Positions 6,535-16,385 of a stretch of DNA of 24,866 bases are shown here, piece by piece. The notes under the pieces were generated by a model that searched no databases, was not told the origin of the DNA, and saw only the letters and a list, made by a program, of their open reading frames with translations. The DNA comes from Natronoplasma sp964602715 (GTDB lineage Archaea; Thermoplasmatota; Thermoplasmata; Halarchaeoplasmatales; Halarchaeoplasmataceae). The translations under genes and the position numbers were made by a program. The stretch lies in the NCBI GenBank assembly GCA_964602715.1, contig CAZRSB010000029.1, positions 1-24,866 on the forward strand, read 5' to 3'. Positions within the stretch are counted from its first letter, which is position 1. Each line of letters begins with the position of its first letter.

Positions 6535-8598
6535 ATGACTAGTTCTACAAAAGATATCGAAGAAGGGGAGAACACCTCTGAAGCAGGTTTAGATGAGAAA
6601 GATCTACCCCCAATATCAAAATGGATAGAATCAGTCGATATAGACACTACTGAAGATGTTGAAGTGCCAGAGCTTTTAGCAGATCAAGTCATAGGACAGG
6701 ATGAGGCTGTCAGCGTAGCTAAAAAAGCTGCTAAACAACATCGCCATATGATGCTTATTGGACCCCCTGGTACGGGGAAATCAATGATAGCTAAAGCCAT
6801 GACTGATTTTTTACCTAAACAGAAATTAGAGGATATCCTCTGTTTCCCGAATGAAGAGGATGAAAACGAGCCAAAAATCAGGAGTGTACCTGCTGGTAAA
6901 GGTAAAGAGATAGTTCAAGCCCACAGAAAGGAAGCAAAAAAGAAGGAAAAACAGAAGAACAGAGGTATGCTGATGATTTTAGCCCTTATCGTCGGTGCGG
7001 CGATAATGATCTCTATAGCCACATGGGATTTTCGGATACTGTTTTTTGGTATTCTAGCTGCTGCTATAGTGATGATCGCTATGAGAGCAAATCCAAGGGG
7101 ATTTGGACAAGACAGCGAGGGCAACATTCCAAAATTGCTAGCAACTCATGATTCCAACGATAATGTTCCTTTTATAGACGCAACAGGAGCACAATCTGGT
7201 GCACTTCTAGGAGACGTTAAACACGATCCATTCCAGAGTGGAGGACTAGAAACCCCAGCACATCAAAGAGTTGAAGTCGGTGCCATACATGAGGCACACA
7301 ACGGCGTGCTTTTCATAGATGAGATGAACATGTTAGATATGAGTTCACAGCACAGTCTTCTTACAGCCATGCAGGAAAGACGCTTCTCAATAACGGGACA
7401 AAGTGAAAGAAGCAGTGGTGCCATGGTACAAACAGAACCAGTTCCAACCAACTTTATCCTAGTAGCAGCGGGTAATCTAGATTCCGTATATGGGCAAAGA
7501 GACGAAAGAGGTGTACAACATGGAGGTATACATCCCGCTTTAAGATCAAGGATAAGAGGTTATGGTTATGAGGTATATGTCAACGACACGATGAACGACA
7601 CAGATGAAAATCGACGTAAACTAATCAGATTTATCGCCCAGGAGATTGAAAAAGACGACAAAAAGATACCTCACTTCAGTAGGGGAGCCATAGAACAGAT
7701 GCTTAGAGAGGCTCAAAGAAGAGCTAACAAACGGGGCGAACTCACGTTACGGTTAAGAGAACTCGGTGGACTTGTACGAGTAGCTGGCGATCTCGCCGTA
7801 GAGCGTGATCATGAACTGACCAATAAAGAAGACGTTATCGATGCAAAATCTACAGCAAGGTCTTTAGAACAACAAGTCGCAGATAAATATATCAAAAAAA
7901 GAAAAGAATACAGCATGTACGAAACCGAAGGGGATTTAGTCGGTGTAGTAAATGGACTTGCAGCGATGGGAGATGAACAACAAGGCATGTCTGAATACTC
8001 TGGTATAGTCCTTCCGATAGCTGCTGAAGTCACTCCAGCTCATTCCAGCGATGAAGGTAAAGTGATCGCTACCGGTCGACTTGGAGATATAGCAAAAGAA
8101 GCTGTTCAGAACGTATCCGCATTGATAAAGAAATATACCGGAGAGAGCGTATCAAAATACGATGTTCACATACAATTCATCGGTAGTCAGCAGGGCGTAG
8201 AAGGAGATTCAGCTTCGATCTCAATAGCTACTGCAGTTATCTCAGCATTGGAAGACATACCGATCGATCAGAATATAGCGATGACAGGTTCCCTAAGCGT
8301 TAGAGGACAGGTTCTACCAGTAGGAGGCATCACTTCTAAGATCGAAGCAGCAGCGGAAAGTGGTATGGATAAAGTATTGATTCCAAAGACGAATGAAAAA
8401 GACATAGTGATAGAAGAAAAATACGAGGGGAAAATAGAGATAATACCCGTGGAAAATCTGGGTCAAGTATTAGAACATGCACTGGTAGGTGAGAAAAAAG
8501 ATAAACTTTTGGACAAATTGGCCTCACTGTTAAAGATAAAGAGTATACCATTTCCGACTGGAGATAGTCCTACCCCACATACAAATAATTCTGGATAA
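6535..8598 (+). CDS. lonB: Membrane-anchored ATP-dependent protease LonB
   Basis: About 687 residues, the usual size of archaeal LonB. An AAA+ domain has Walker A GPPGTGKS (about 76-83) and Walker B VLFIDEM (about 258-264). Two membrane helices inserted between them (about 144-162 and 166-184) anchor it in the cytoplasmic membrane, the archaeal hallmark. The C-terminal protease domain has the Ser-Lys dyad: Ser in GVEGDSAS (about 559) and Lys in GGITSKIEAA (about 602). It degrades damaged and regulatory proteins using ATP. The ATG at 6535 is preferred over a TTG one codon earlier because of GGTG six bases upstream. The Lhr helicase gene follows within 16 bases, suggesting one transcript. Confidence 0.95.
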   Translation: MTSSTKDIEEGENTSEAGLDEKDLPPISKWIESVDIDTTEDVEVPELLADQVIGQDEAVSVAKKAAKQHRHMMLIGPPGTGKSMIAKAMTDFLPKQKLEDILCFPNEEDENEPKIRSVPAGKGKEIVQAHRKEAKKKEKQKNRGMLMILALIVGAAIMISIATWDFRILFFGILAAAIVMIAMRANPRGFGQDSEGNIPKLLATHDSNDNVPFIDATGAQSGALLGDVKHDPFQSGGLETPAHQRVEVGAIHEAHNGVLFIDEMNMLDMSSQHSLLTAMQERRFSITGQSERSSGAMVQTEPVPTNFILVAAGNLDSVYGQRDERGVQHGGIHPALRSRIRGYGYEVYVNDTMNDTDENRRKLIRFIAQEIEKDDKKIPHFSRGAIEQMLREAQRRANKRGELTLRLRELGGLVRVAGDLAVERDHELTNKEDVIDAKSTARSLEQQVADKYIKKRKEYSMYETEGDLVGVVNGLAAMGDEQQGMSEYSGIVLPIAAEVTPAHSSDEGKVIATGRLGDIAKEAVQNVSALIKKYTGESVSKYDVHIQFIGSQQGVEGDSASISIATAVISALEDIPIDQNIAMTGSLSVRGQVLPVGGITSKIEAAAESGMDKVLIPKTNEKDIVIEEKYEGKIEIIPVENLGQVLEHALVGEKKDKLLDKLASLLKIKSIPFPTGDSPTPHTNNSG

Positions 8599-8614
8599 AT
8601 AGGTGGAAAATAAA

Positions 8615-11389
8615 TTGGGCGCTTTTGATATCCTATCGGATGAGATCAATTCTGTATTATCAAAACTAGGCATAGAAAAAGAAACAAAGCCTCAGCAAGA
8701 TGCGATCCCTCCCATATTGGAAGGGAAAAATGTTCTTGTTATCGCACCTACTGGTATAGGGAAAACCGAAGCTGCTATCTTACCTATTCTGGACAATATA
8801 ATATCCGAAGAAAAGAGAAAAGGTTTTTCACTGCTCTATATAACTCCACTTAAAGCTTTGAACAGAGATATGATAAAAAGGATAAAAGAATTCTCAAAAA
8901 AGTTAGATTTTACAGTCGGTGTAAGGCATGGAGATACTTCACAAAAAGAGAGAAGGGATCAGGCAGAAAGCCCGCCTGATGTTTTGATTACTACACCAGA
9001 AACTCTTCAGATAATGTTCACCGGGAAAAAATTAAGAAAGGGATTAAAAGATGTTCGGCACGTAGTTATAGATGAACTGAACGAGTTAGCAGAAGATGAA
9101 AGAGGATCTCAACTGGCTCTTGCATTGGAAAGATTGAACGTGCTAACTGGTAGAGATTTTCAAAGGGTTGGATTATCTGCAACAGTTGGTTCTCCTGAAA
9201 AGGTCAAAAATTTTTTAGTAGGTATTGGAAGAGCTGGCATAATATTGAAAACCTCGGGAAAAAGAGAATTAGATGTTAGAGTGGAAAAACCTGAGATCAT
9301 GGAGGATAAAGACAAGAAGCTTTCTGAGATATTGAAAACTGATATAGAAAAAGCTGCCTCTCTACGTTTATGTAGAAAATTTATTGAAAACCACAAATCA
9401 ACATTATTCTTTGTAAATACTCGTGATACCGCCGAGTCTCTCTCATCATCTTACACCCTATGGAAAGAAGAAGAGGAGAGTAATGATTTTCCCATCGGTG
9501 TTCATCATGGTTCTCTTTCTAAAGAAGCAAGGATAGAAATGGAAAAAAAATTTAAAAATGGTGATCTAAAAGGTCTCATATGCACTTCTTCTATGGAATT
9601 AGGTATAGATGTAGGGATGACCGATCTTGTTCTTCAATACCAATCACCTAGACAAGTTACTAGACTAATACAACGAATAGGTAGAGCAGGTCACAGAGTG
9701 GGAGAGACATCTAAAGGTAGGATCATTTCAACAAGGAGAGATGATATAATCGAAGCGGCGGTGATATCTAAAAGGGCAAAAGAAAGACAGTTAGAAAAAA
9801 CCGATATACCCAAGGAACCGCTCAGTGTGCTTGCAAATCAATTGATAAGCACAGTCCATACGGAAAGAGAGATAAAAACTGATGAATTTTTTAAAATCGT
9901 TAAAAGAGCCTTCCCGTTCAAAGACCTAAAGAAGAACACCTATGAAAAATTATTGGACCAGTTATCAGAAATAAGAGTCATCTGGAAGGAAGAAGGGAAG
10001 ATAGGAAAGAGGCGAGCATCTCTAAATTATTTCTATGATAATATCTCGATGATCCCTGATGAAAAAACTTACCTCATGCGGAATATCTCTAGCGATTCTA
10101 TAATAGGCACATTGGATGAGAGTTTTGTTGCCAGCGATATAGAAAAAGGAGGGGTTATAACTCTCCAAGGGAAGGCATGGAGGATCGTCGACCTCGAAGA
10201 AGAAGAGGTATTAGTCGAACAGGTTGGAGATCTAGGAAAGATACCAGATTGGACAGGAGAAGACATACCGGTTCCCTTTGACGTGGCACAAGAGGTGGGA
10301 AGTCAGAGAAAGAATCCTTCAAGCTTGAATAATTACCCGATCAGTAAAAATTGTGAAAAAGAATACAGAGAGTACTTAAAAGAACAAAAAAATTTCGATA
10401 CACCTACGGATTCACATATCTTGATCGAGATTGAAAAAGAAACTGCGGTCGTGAATGCATGTTTTGGCACCAAGGTGAACGATACATTGGCTCACCTACT
10501 TGCTTCCATGTTATCCGCAAGGATCGGTGAAAGTGTAGGAGTCCAATCAGATCCTTATAGAATAATGCTAAATCTACCCCGTAGAATTGATCCAAATATG
10601 ATAGAAAATATAATAAGAGAGACAAAACCAGAAGTTTTGAAAGACCTACTTAAAAAGAGTTTGAAGAATTCAAATTTTTTCAACTGGAAATTTTTACATG
10701 TGGGAAAAAAATTTGGAGCAATAGAAAAAGATGCTGACTGGCGCAAAATAAACATGGATAGGATCATAGATTCATTCGAGGGAACCGTTCTTTATAAAGA
10801 AGCTGTGAAAAAAACATTTAGAGATAATATGGATGTGTCAAAAACAAAAATGATATTAAAAAAGATAAAAGATAACGAATTCACCATCCAGACCTCTAAG
10901 GGGAATATTTCACCCATTGGAAAGGCAGGTTTGGAAAAGCACAAACAATTTTTGAGCCCGGATAGGGTCAGTAAGGCCGTATTAGAATCTCTCAAAAAAA
11001 GATTAGAATCGGAAAAAATCGTACTAAAATGTATCAAATGCGGTAACCGAAGAAGAAAACGTGTGGAAAAGATAAAAAAACCTAGGTGTCCCACATGTGG
11101 TTCTTCCATGCTCGCTCCTCTGAGACCCTATCATGATGAAAATATTATCGACAAGCCTGAAGAAGAGTTGACTTCTGAAGAAAAAAAGGAGTTGAAAAGG
11201 TTCTATAAATTAGCAGAATTGATGCGTGTTTATAAAAAAAGGGCAGCCATGGCTTTATGTGCTAGAGGTATAGGACATCAAAAAGCAGGACGTTTGCTAT
11301 CTAAAAGACATAGAAATGAAGATGAATTTTTAAGAGAGATATTGAAAGCGGAGATCCAATACGCCAGAACTAAAAGATTTTGGGATTAA
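8615..11389 (+). CDS. lhr: Lhr-family ATP-dependent helicase with C-terminal zinc finger
   Basis: 924 residues from the TTG at 8615, which has AGGTGG eight bases upstream and yields the typical Lhr N-terminus MGAFDILSD; a GTG at 8603 lies inside that ribosome binding site. Superfamily 2 motifs in order: I APTGIGKTEAA (44-54), Ia ITPLKALNRDM, II DELN (153-156), III GLSATVGSPE, IV FVNTRDTAESL, V ICTSSMELGIDVG, VI RLIQRIGRAGHRVGE. The long C-terminal part ends with a four-Cys finger, C806-x2-C809-x15-C825-x2-C828. Lhr proteins unwind branched DNA or RNA:DNA hybrids in repair. Motif II reads DELN where Lhr enzymes normally have DEIH, so the His is replaced. It is in an apparent operon with lonB. 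Confidence 0.92.
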   Translation: MGAFDILSDEINSVLSKLGIEKETKPQQDAIPPILEGKNVLVIAPTGIGKTEAAILPILDNIISEEKRKGFSLLYITPLKALNRDMIKRIKEFSKKLDFTVGVRHGDTSQKERRDQAESPPDVLITTPETLQIMFTGKKLRKGLKDVRHVVIDELNELAEDERGSQLALALERLNVLTGRDFQRVGLSATVGSPEKVKNFLVGIGRAGIILKTSGKRELDVRVEKPEIMEDKDKKLSEILKTDIEKAASLRLCRKFIENHKSTLFFVNTRDTAESLSSSYTLWKEEEESNDFPIGVHHGSLSKEARIEMEKKFKNGDLKGLICTSSMELGIDVGMTDLVLQYQSPRQVTRLIQRIGRAGHRVGETSKGRIISTRRDDIIEAAVISKRAKERQLEKTDIPKEPLSVLANQLISTVHTEREIKTDEFFKIVKRAFPFKDLKKNTYEKLLDQLSEIRVIWKEEGKIGKRRASLNYFYDNISMIPDEKTYLMRNISSDSIIGTLDESFVASDIEKGGVITLQGKAWRIVDLEEEEVLVEQVGDLGKIPDWTGEDIPVPFDVAQEVGSQRKNPSSLNNYPISKNCEKEYREYLKEQKNFDTPTDSHILIEIEKETAVVNACFGTKVNDTLAHLLASMLSARIGESVGVQSDPYRIMLNLPRRIDPNMIENIIRETKPEVLKDLLKKSLKNSNFFNWKFLHVGKKFGAIEKDADWRKINMDRIIDSFEGTVLYKEAVKKTFRDNMDVSKTKMILKKIKDNEFTIQTSKGNISPIGKAGLEKHKQFLSPDRVSKAVLESLKKRLESEKIVLKCIKCGNRRRKRVEKIKKPRCPTCGSSMLAPLRPYHDENIIDKPEEELTSEEKKELKRFYKLAELMRVYKKRAAMALCARGIGHQKAGRLLSKRHRNEDEFLREILKAEIQYARTKRFWD

Positions 11390-11426
11390 ATTAGCCTATA
11401 AAATATATTCATATTTTTCGCAAAAA

Positions 11427-11435
11427 GTTATAAAT
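11427..11435 (+). promoter_or_regulatory. TATA box for the coiled-coil protein gene
   Basis: GTTATAAAT lies 74 bases before the ATG at 11501; AGAGG at about 11489-11494 is a likely ribosome binding site. A second AT-rich stretch CTATAAAATATA at 11396-11407 could also serve. Confidence 0.4.
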
Positions 11436-11500
11436 GAGAAGATATCTAAGTATCTATCCAAAAATTGATCATTATTTAGAACTCCTACAAGAGGATTAAC

Positions 11501-14500
11501 ATGGAAAAAAAAGAATCTTCTTATGACAAAAAAAAGATTCAAGATTTGACTAAACTAGCCTCGATAGGGAACTTGACTGCGAGGGCATTGATAGACCTCG
11601 GTTACGATTCTCTGACTGACTTGAAAAATACTGATATCGATGATTTGACTTCAATAGAGGGCATAGGCGACAAACTTTCAGAAGACATCATCAAAGATTT
11701 AGAAAGCGAAGAGTACAAAAAAGATGAAGAAACTAATCTAGAATTTCACTGCCCTGTTTGTAAAAAAATAATTAAATCTGATTCTGAAAAATGTCAAGAA
11801 TGTGAGGAAGACATACGATTGATATCCGAAATAATCTTGCCTGACCGCGGGGTTATAGAAAATCCTAGAAAGACTTTGGCAGAGATAGAGGAGAATCTAA
11901 AAGACGATGAGAAAGATGTTGAAAGCTGGTTCATCAGAGGATCAATACTGGAAGGTATGGGAGCTAATAGGAAGGCACTCAATTCATTTGATAGAGTTAT
12001 CGAGTTGGATCCTCTCTTTGATAATGTTTGGAACGCAAAAGCACATGTATCTTTAAAGATAGGTGAAACTAAGGAAGCGGCTAAGGCCTACAGATTAGCA
12101 TATGACGTACATGGCCTCCCGATCAACTTGGTTGAAGAAGTAGAAAAAAAAGACATGTCTTCAGCCGAAAAGATCGAAGAGATAAAAAAAATAGATCAAA
12201 AAGAGAAAAAAACAGATGAGACTGTCTCTAGAGCTAGAAATATGCTGGGCGACTTAAAAAGAGATGAGAGAGAGATAAGGGAGTTAAGAAAGATCTTAGA
12301 CAACGCTACTGAAGACAAGATACATGGAGAGATAGAAGAGGCTATGAAGAAGGCTAAAAATGTTATCAAGAAATGTGAGATAATAAATAAAACAGAAAAT
12401 AACATATCAGAATTTGAAGAAAAATTAAGAAAAATAGACAAAAAAGATATGAAAGAAAGATTTGAAAAAGATATCGTAGAGATACAAGGGATGATGAAGG
12501 ACTTCAATTACGAAGAAGCGGAGAGAGTATCAAGACACCTAGAAGAAGCTCTAGAATTCGAAAAACAGCGATTTGAAGAGAAGATCGAATTAAGAGAAGA
12601 ATATGATGAACAGATAGATGAATTGAAAAAAATAGCTGAAAAAGTACCTTCAGAACTTTCTAAACTCATATCTATCGAAGAGTCCATCAAAACTGCTAAA
12701 AAATCACTAAAAGATGATGAGATCAAGAAAGCAAGTGAGATTATTAAAAAATATTTAGATCATAAGTCCGTGATTTTAGACATCTCCGAGAAACTTGACA
12801 AGATAGAAGCATTAGAGATGGGATTGGAAGGCTTGAATGAGAGTCGTGACGAATATTTTGGCGAGATAGATGAAAAGATTGAAAATGTAAAAAAGAAATG
12901 CGAAGAAGGGGAATTCAATGATGCTAAAGAGATACTCGATGACGTTTCTGAGGACATAGATAAAGATATAGATGATAGAATCAAAACTATTGAAGAAGAG
13001 ATAGAAGAAAAACTCGAGGACATCCATATTTTGATAGATGAAGGTGAAGAGATCGACTTAGATCTAAAAGTGATGAAAGAAGAATTGAACTCTTTAGAAG
13101 ATGATCTCTCCTCTGAAGAACAAGATGATGAAGAAGTGTTAAAAAAGGCTGAAAAATTATTTTCTGAATTGAGTGAGAAGGTTGCGATCAAAAAAGATCT
13201 CGATAAGATAGAAGAAAAAGTGGAACAACACGATGATATCTTGGAAAAAAAGAGAATAAGTGAGATCGAAGATTCAACAGAAGATATAAGAAGGGATATG
13301 GAACAAAATAATTTGGAAAAGGCTAAGAACGATTCGAAAACACTCCTAAAGGATATTAAAACAGAGATAGAGGATATCAAAAAGAAGGAAGATAAGAGAA
13401 AAACAGCAGAAAAGACGATAAAAAAAGGAAGAAAACTTTTAGCTGATCTAAGAGATGAAGACTTCCAAATTCAAAAACCAAAGAACTTGTTGAAGGATTC
13501 TACAAAAGCCTGGAAAAAAGGAAATCTAGAAAAAAGTATCGAATATGGAGAAAAAATGGTGAATATTGGAGAAAAAATTTTCAAATCTTCCGATATTTCA
13601 GATCAAATTGAGGAGGTCATTATTCAACTAGATGAAGAGGATTTAGCCGATAAAGAAAGATTATTATATGAATTAGAACAATACAAAAAACTTGTAGATA
13701 ATGCTTATTATGAACAAGCTCTAGATATGATGTCTAGCTTTTTAGATGAAGTAACTGAAGCATTAGAAGAAGAAACGAGTTTAGCACATCCCACAGAAAA
13801 AGAGATAGACGTTACAGCTGCTGAGATAAAAAGCAAAGTTAAGGATCTAAAGGATTTCAAATTTCTCGTAGAAAATTCTGGTATAAAGGATGTAGAATTT
13901 GATAAAGAATATCTGAAAAAAGCCATACTCAAAGTAAAAGATATGGAATATGATGAAGCCGCAAAATCGCTCATAAAGGGAAAAAGAGAATTTGTTGAAG
14001 AGATAGGCGATAAGATAGAAAAAAGATCAGATCATCTCGATAAAAAAATTGATGACATAGAGGTCAGAGAGATAAAAGAATGGGGCGATGCCATCCTAGA
14101 GAGTATAAGTAACAAATGGAAAAGAGGAGACCATCTGGAAACCATAGAAGATCTGATCGATCTGAATGGATTCCTATCTAATATATCAAAAGAGGAAGGT
14201 GATCAGAATAAGAGACTGTATCTCATCAAAAAGTTCACTATAGATATGGATCAACTCGGTGTAAATACAAGAGATGCTGAAGAACTTGAAGATGAGTTTG
14301 AAGACTTAGACACCGAAGATTCTAGAAAAGAATTGTTAGATGAATTTGCAAAAGATTTGATCAATGATCTGAGAGGAAAATTGCAAGAGAGATCGACAAA
14401 TCTGAGGAGTTCCCTTGAAAACTATGATAGAAGAAAAACTGCGATCATGATAGAAAATCTTATGGGCGCTAAATCAGCCCTGAAAAGAAAAAATCTAGGT

Positions 14501-14572
14501 GAGCTTTTGTGGTATTTCAAAGAATACGAAAGATTCTCTAGTGAAGGTGACTCAGAAAGTGAAGTTGAATGA
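11501..14572 (+). CDS. Large HhH / zinc-ribbon / TPR / coiled-coil protein, function unknown
   Basis: 1023 residues. Residues about 16-68 form a helix-hairpin-helix pair (IGNLTARALIDLGYDSLTDL then LTSIEGIGDKLSEDII), a fold that usually binds DNA backbone. A zinc ribbon follows: C84-x2-C87-x10-C98-x2-C101. Residues about 138-203 hold two TPR-like helical pairs (WFIRGSILEGMGANRKALNS; NAKAHVSLKIGETKEAAKAY). From about 215 to the end, roughly 800 residues are almost continuous charged helix rich in Lys, Glu, Asp and Ile, with regularly spaced short breaks, predicted coiled coil or spectrin-like bundles. No ATPase motifs are visible, so it is not an SMC/Rad50 protein. The methyltransferase gene overlaps its 3' end. 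A DNA-linked scaffold role is inference only. Confidence 0.8.
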   Translation: MEKKESSYDKKKIQDLTKLASIGNLTARALIDLGYDSLTDLKNTDIDDLTSIEGIGDKLSEDIIKDLESEEYKKDEETNLEFHCPVCKKIIKSDSEKCQECEEDIRLISEIILPDRGVIENPRKTLAEIEENLKDDEKDVESWFIRGSILEGMGANRKALNSFDRVIELDPLFDNVWNAKAHVSLKIGETKEAAKAYRLAYDVHGLPINLVEEVEKKDMSSAEKIEEIKKIDQKEKKTDETVSRARNMLGDLKRDEREIRELRKILDNATEDKIHGEIEEAMKKAKNVIKKCEIINKTENNISEFEEKLRKIDKKDMKERFEKDIVEIQGMMKDFNYEEAERVSRHLEEALEFEKQRFEEKIELREEYDEQIDELKKIAEKVPSELSKLISIEESIKTAKKSLKDDEIKKASEIIKKYLDHKSVILDISEKLDKIEALEMGLEGLNESRDEYFGEIDEKIENVKKKCEEGEFNDAKEILDDVSEDIDKDIDDRIKTIEEEIEEKLEDIHILIDEGEEIDLDLKVMKEELNSLEDDLSSEEQDDEEVLKKAEKLFSELSEKVAIKKDLDKIEEKVEQHDDILEKKRISEIEDSTEDIRRDMEQNNLEKAKNDSKTLLKDIKTEIEDIKKKEDKRKTAEKTIKKGRKLLADLRDEDFQIQKPKNLLKDSTKAWKKGNLEKSIEYGEKMVNIGEKIFKSSDISDQIEEVIIQLDEEDLADKERLLYELEQYKKLVDNAYYEQALDMMSSFLDEVTEALEEETSLAHPTEKEIDVTAAEIKSKVKDLKDFKFLVENSGIKDVEFDKEYLKKAILKVKDMEYDEAAKSLIKGKREFVEEIGDKIEKRSDHLDKKIDDIEVREIKEWGDAILESISNKWKRGDHLETIEDLIDLNGFLSNISKEEGDQNKRLYLIKKFTIDMDQLGVNTRDAEELEDEFEDLDTEDSRKELLDEFAKDLINDLRGKLQERSTNLRSSLENYDRRKTAIMIENLMGAKSALKRKNLGELLWYFKEYERFSSEGDSESEVE

Positions 14573-15143
14573 TGAAATAGGTATCGAAGTTTTAGAGGGG
14601 GTTTATAAACCATCAGATGATTCTTACCTGATCCTTGATCTGATCGAAGTAACAGGTCAAGAAAAAGTTTTGGAGATAGGGTGCGGTTCTGGCATCATCT
14701 CACTCCACTGCGGTGCAGAAGGATGTTATGTTCTAGCAGTAGATAAAGATGAAAGAGCATTAGAAAATACTAGAACAAATGCTAAACAGAACGATATAGA
14801 GATAGAAATAAGAAGAAGTGATCTTTTTTCTAAGGTCGATTTGGAGAGGTGGGACGTTATAATATTCAATCCTCCATATCTTCCTTTAGAAAAAGGTTTG
14901 CCAAGAGATGAAAGATGGGATGGGGGCGAAAGGGGAGATGAAGTGATCGAAAGATTTTTGAAAAGTTCAAAAAAATATCTGGCAGAAGAGGGTAATATAT
15001 ATCTTTGTTTTTCCAGTTTATCTAAAGGAGATCTAAAGAAAAAAATATCAACCACAGGTTACGAAATATTAGATCAAAAGAAAAAAGATTTTTTCTTTGA
15101 AACGATTTATGCTGTAAAATTAAAAAAACCGTTTGATTTATAA
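14559..15143 (+). CDS. PrmC/HemK2-type N5-glutamine methyltransferase
   Basis: 194 residues from the GTG at 14559, chosen because AAGGTGA lies eight bases upstream; earlier in-frame starts inside the preceding gene exist. N-terminus VLEGVYKPSDDSYLI is typical of the archaeal/eukaryal HemK2 (Mtq2) group, which lacks the N-terminal helical domain of bacterial PrmC. The SAM site is VLEIGCGSGIISLHC, the acidic residue is in AVDKD, and the catalytic NPPY motif is in IIFNPPYLPLE, followed by the group-typical WDGGERGDEVIERFL. The expected reaction is methylation of the Gln of the GGQ motif of release factor aRF1. The start overlaps the coiled-coil gene by 14 bases, so the two are translationally linked. 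The stop is three bases from the convergent DUF401 stop. Confidence 0.88.
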   Translation: MKLNDEIGIEVLEGVYKPSDDSYLILDLIEVTGQEKVLEIGCGSGIISLHCGAEGCYVLAVDKDERALENTRTNAKQNDIEIEIRRSDLFSKVDLERWDVIIFNPPYLPLEKGLPRDERWDGGERGDEVIERFLKSSKKYLAEEGNIYLCFSSLSKGDLKKKISTTGYEILDQKKKDFFFETIYAVKLKKPFDL

Positions 15144-15146
15144 TCC

Positions 15147-16367
15147 TTAAATAGACAAAATATAAAGTGAAGCGGCAACTCCTACAGATATCAGCAGCAT
15201 GGGGATCATCAACTTCAAAAATTTACCCATGTTACCATCAAAATATTCTAGAGATATACTGATACATGGATGCACAGGTGTTATTATATAGCCTGCAAAA
15301 ATAGATACATACATCGCCTGGAATGCTACTTCGGAAAAGCTCCCTACGGTTTCCAGATATATGGGAGCTAATATCGCTGCAGGGAGCATTATCCTCCCAG
15401 TTCCAAAACCGAGTAGGAAACCGAAACCGATAAGGAGTAATTCCCTTCGAACCTCTAGATCAGCGATCAAGCCTTCGATTCCTGATGCGTGGAATACGTT
15501 GATGAAAAAGTAGAGAGCCACGATAAGGATCATAAAGTTCCAGGGTTCCATCTCTTTTGCAGCTTTTGTCAAAGTGTTCTTTTTAGATCCTTTGATCAGA
15601 ACGACCGCTAAAATAAAGCTAGCTGCGACAGCTATCAAGACAAAAACATTTTCTAGATGATCTGCTAGAGGTACTCCATAACTCAAAATGGCCCATATCA
15701 CGGGTGCTGCTAGTAAAATGATAATAGGAGGTATCAGAGATTCAAGATCGACTTCAGAAGCATATTCCATAGAACCATCGACTTTTCTCAAAAGAAAGAA
15801 ATAGCCTAGAAAAATAGTGAAAACAAAAAAGGGAGCTTGAAATAAGATTATTCTGAAAACGGAGAGTTCTGCATGATCGGCAGCAACGATGATAGCATAA
15901 GAGATAGGATATACAAAGTAGATAACGTGCCTGAACCACACATTGATAGCTGCTTTGATATGCCCAGCTAATCCTTCACCGGCTTTATCTATCAGGGGAG
16001 CTGAAAATAATGCACCGCCAGGGATGGGTAATAGTCCGATAAAGGCGGGAGTAGCACCTAAAAAGGGACGTTTACCTATCCGAAGATTATTTATTATATC
16101 TTCCAACCTCCCACTAACCTGCAAAATACCCCCGATCATAGGTATCATACCGAGAGCGAAGATCAAAAAGATGGTGTTTGGAGTAGTTATAGTTAGGTAA
16201 AATTGTTCCAATATCTCGTAAGGTGCTAGAGTGAAAATACCTAATATTATGCTACCACTGAAAAGAGCTCCGGTCAGATGGTAGTTCGCCCCGATGACGA
16301 TTACCGCCATAGCAATAAAAAAACCAATCCATGTGATTGTCATCGACGGTAAAGAAAAAAGGTTCAA
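15147..16367 (-). CDS. DUF401-family membrane permease
   Basis: 406 residues, about ten to eleven hydrophobic segments. Motifs ATPAFIGLLPIPGGALFSAPL, INVWFRHVIYFVYPISY and, near the C-terminus, GFGTGRIMLPAAILAPI and GYIITPVHPCISIS match the DUF401 family, a distant relative of ion-transporter superfamily permeases such as ArsB/NhaB and DASS. No substrate is established for the family to my knowledge. The predicted start is a TTG at 16367, with an ATG at 16343 as alternative; neither has a clear ribosome binding site. It lies 18 bases after the tgt stop on the same strand, so it is probably cotranscribed with queA-tgt, which makes import of a queuosine precursor a testable idea. Confidence 0.78.
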   Translation of the reverse strand: MNLFSLPSMTITWIGFFIAMAVIVIGANYHLTGALFSGSIILGIFTLAPYEILEQFYLTITTPNTIFLIFALGMIPMIGGILQVSGRLEDIINNLRIGKRPFLGATPAFIGLLPIPGGALFSAPLIDKAGEGLAGHIKAAINVWFRHVIYFVYPISYAIIVAADHAELSVFRIILFQAPFFVFTIFLGYFFLLRKVDGSMEYASEVDLESLIPPIIILLAAPVIWAILSYGVPLADHLENVFVLIAVAASFILAVVLIKGSKKNTLTKAAKEMEPWNFMILIVALYFFINVFHASGIEGLIADLEVRRELLLIGFGFLLGFGTGRIMLPAAILAPIYLETVGSFSEVAFQAMYVSIFAGYIITPVHPCISISLEYFDGNMGKFLKLMIPMLLISVGVAASLYILSI

Positions 16368-16385
16368 TTAAATCTTTTTGTTTGT

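Noticed and set aside
12760..13380. Long minus-strand frame (206 codons) opposite the coiled-coil gene
   Set aside because: It is the Ser/Phe/Ile-rich mirror of Lys/Glu/Asp codons in a real gene; no start signals.
11501..14572. SMC/Rad50-type ATPase
   Set aside because: Long coiled coil is present but no Walker A, signature or Walker B motif is visible at either end.
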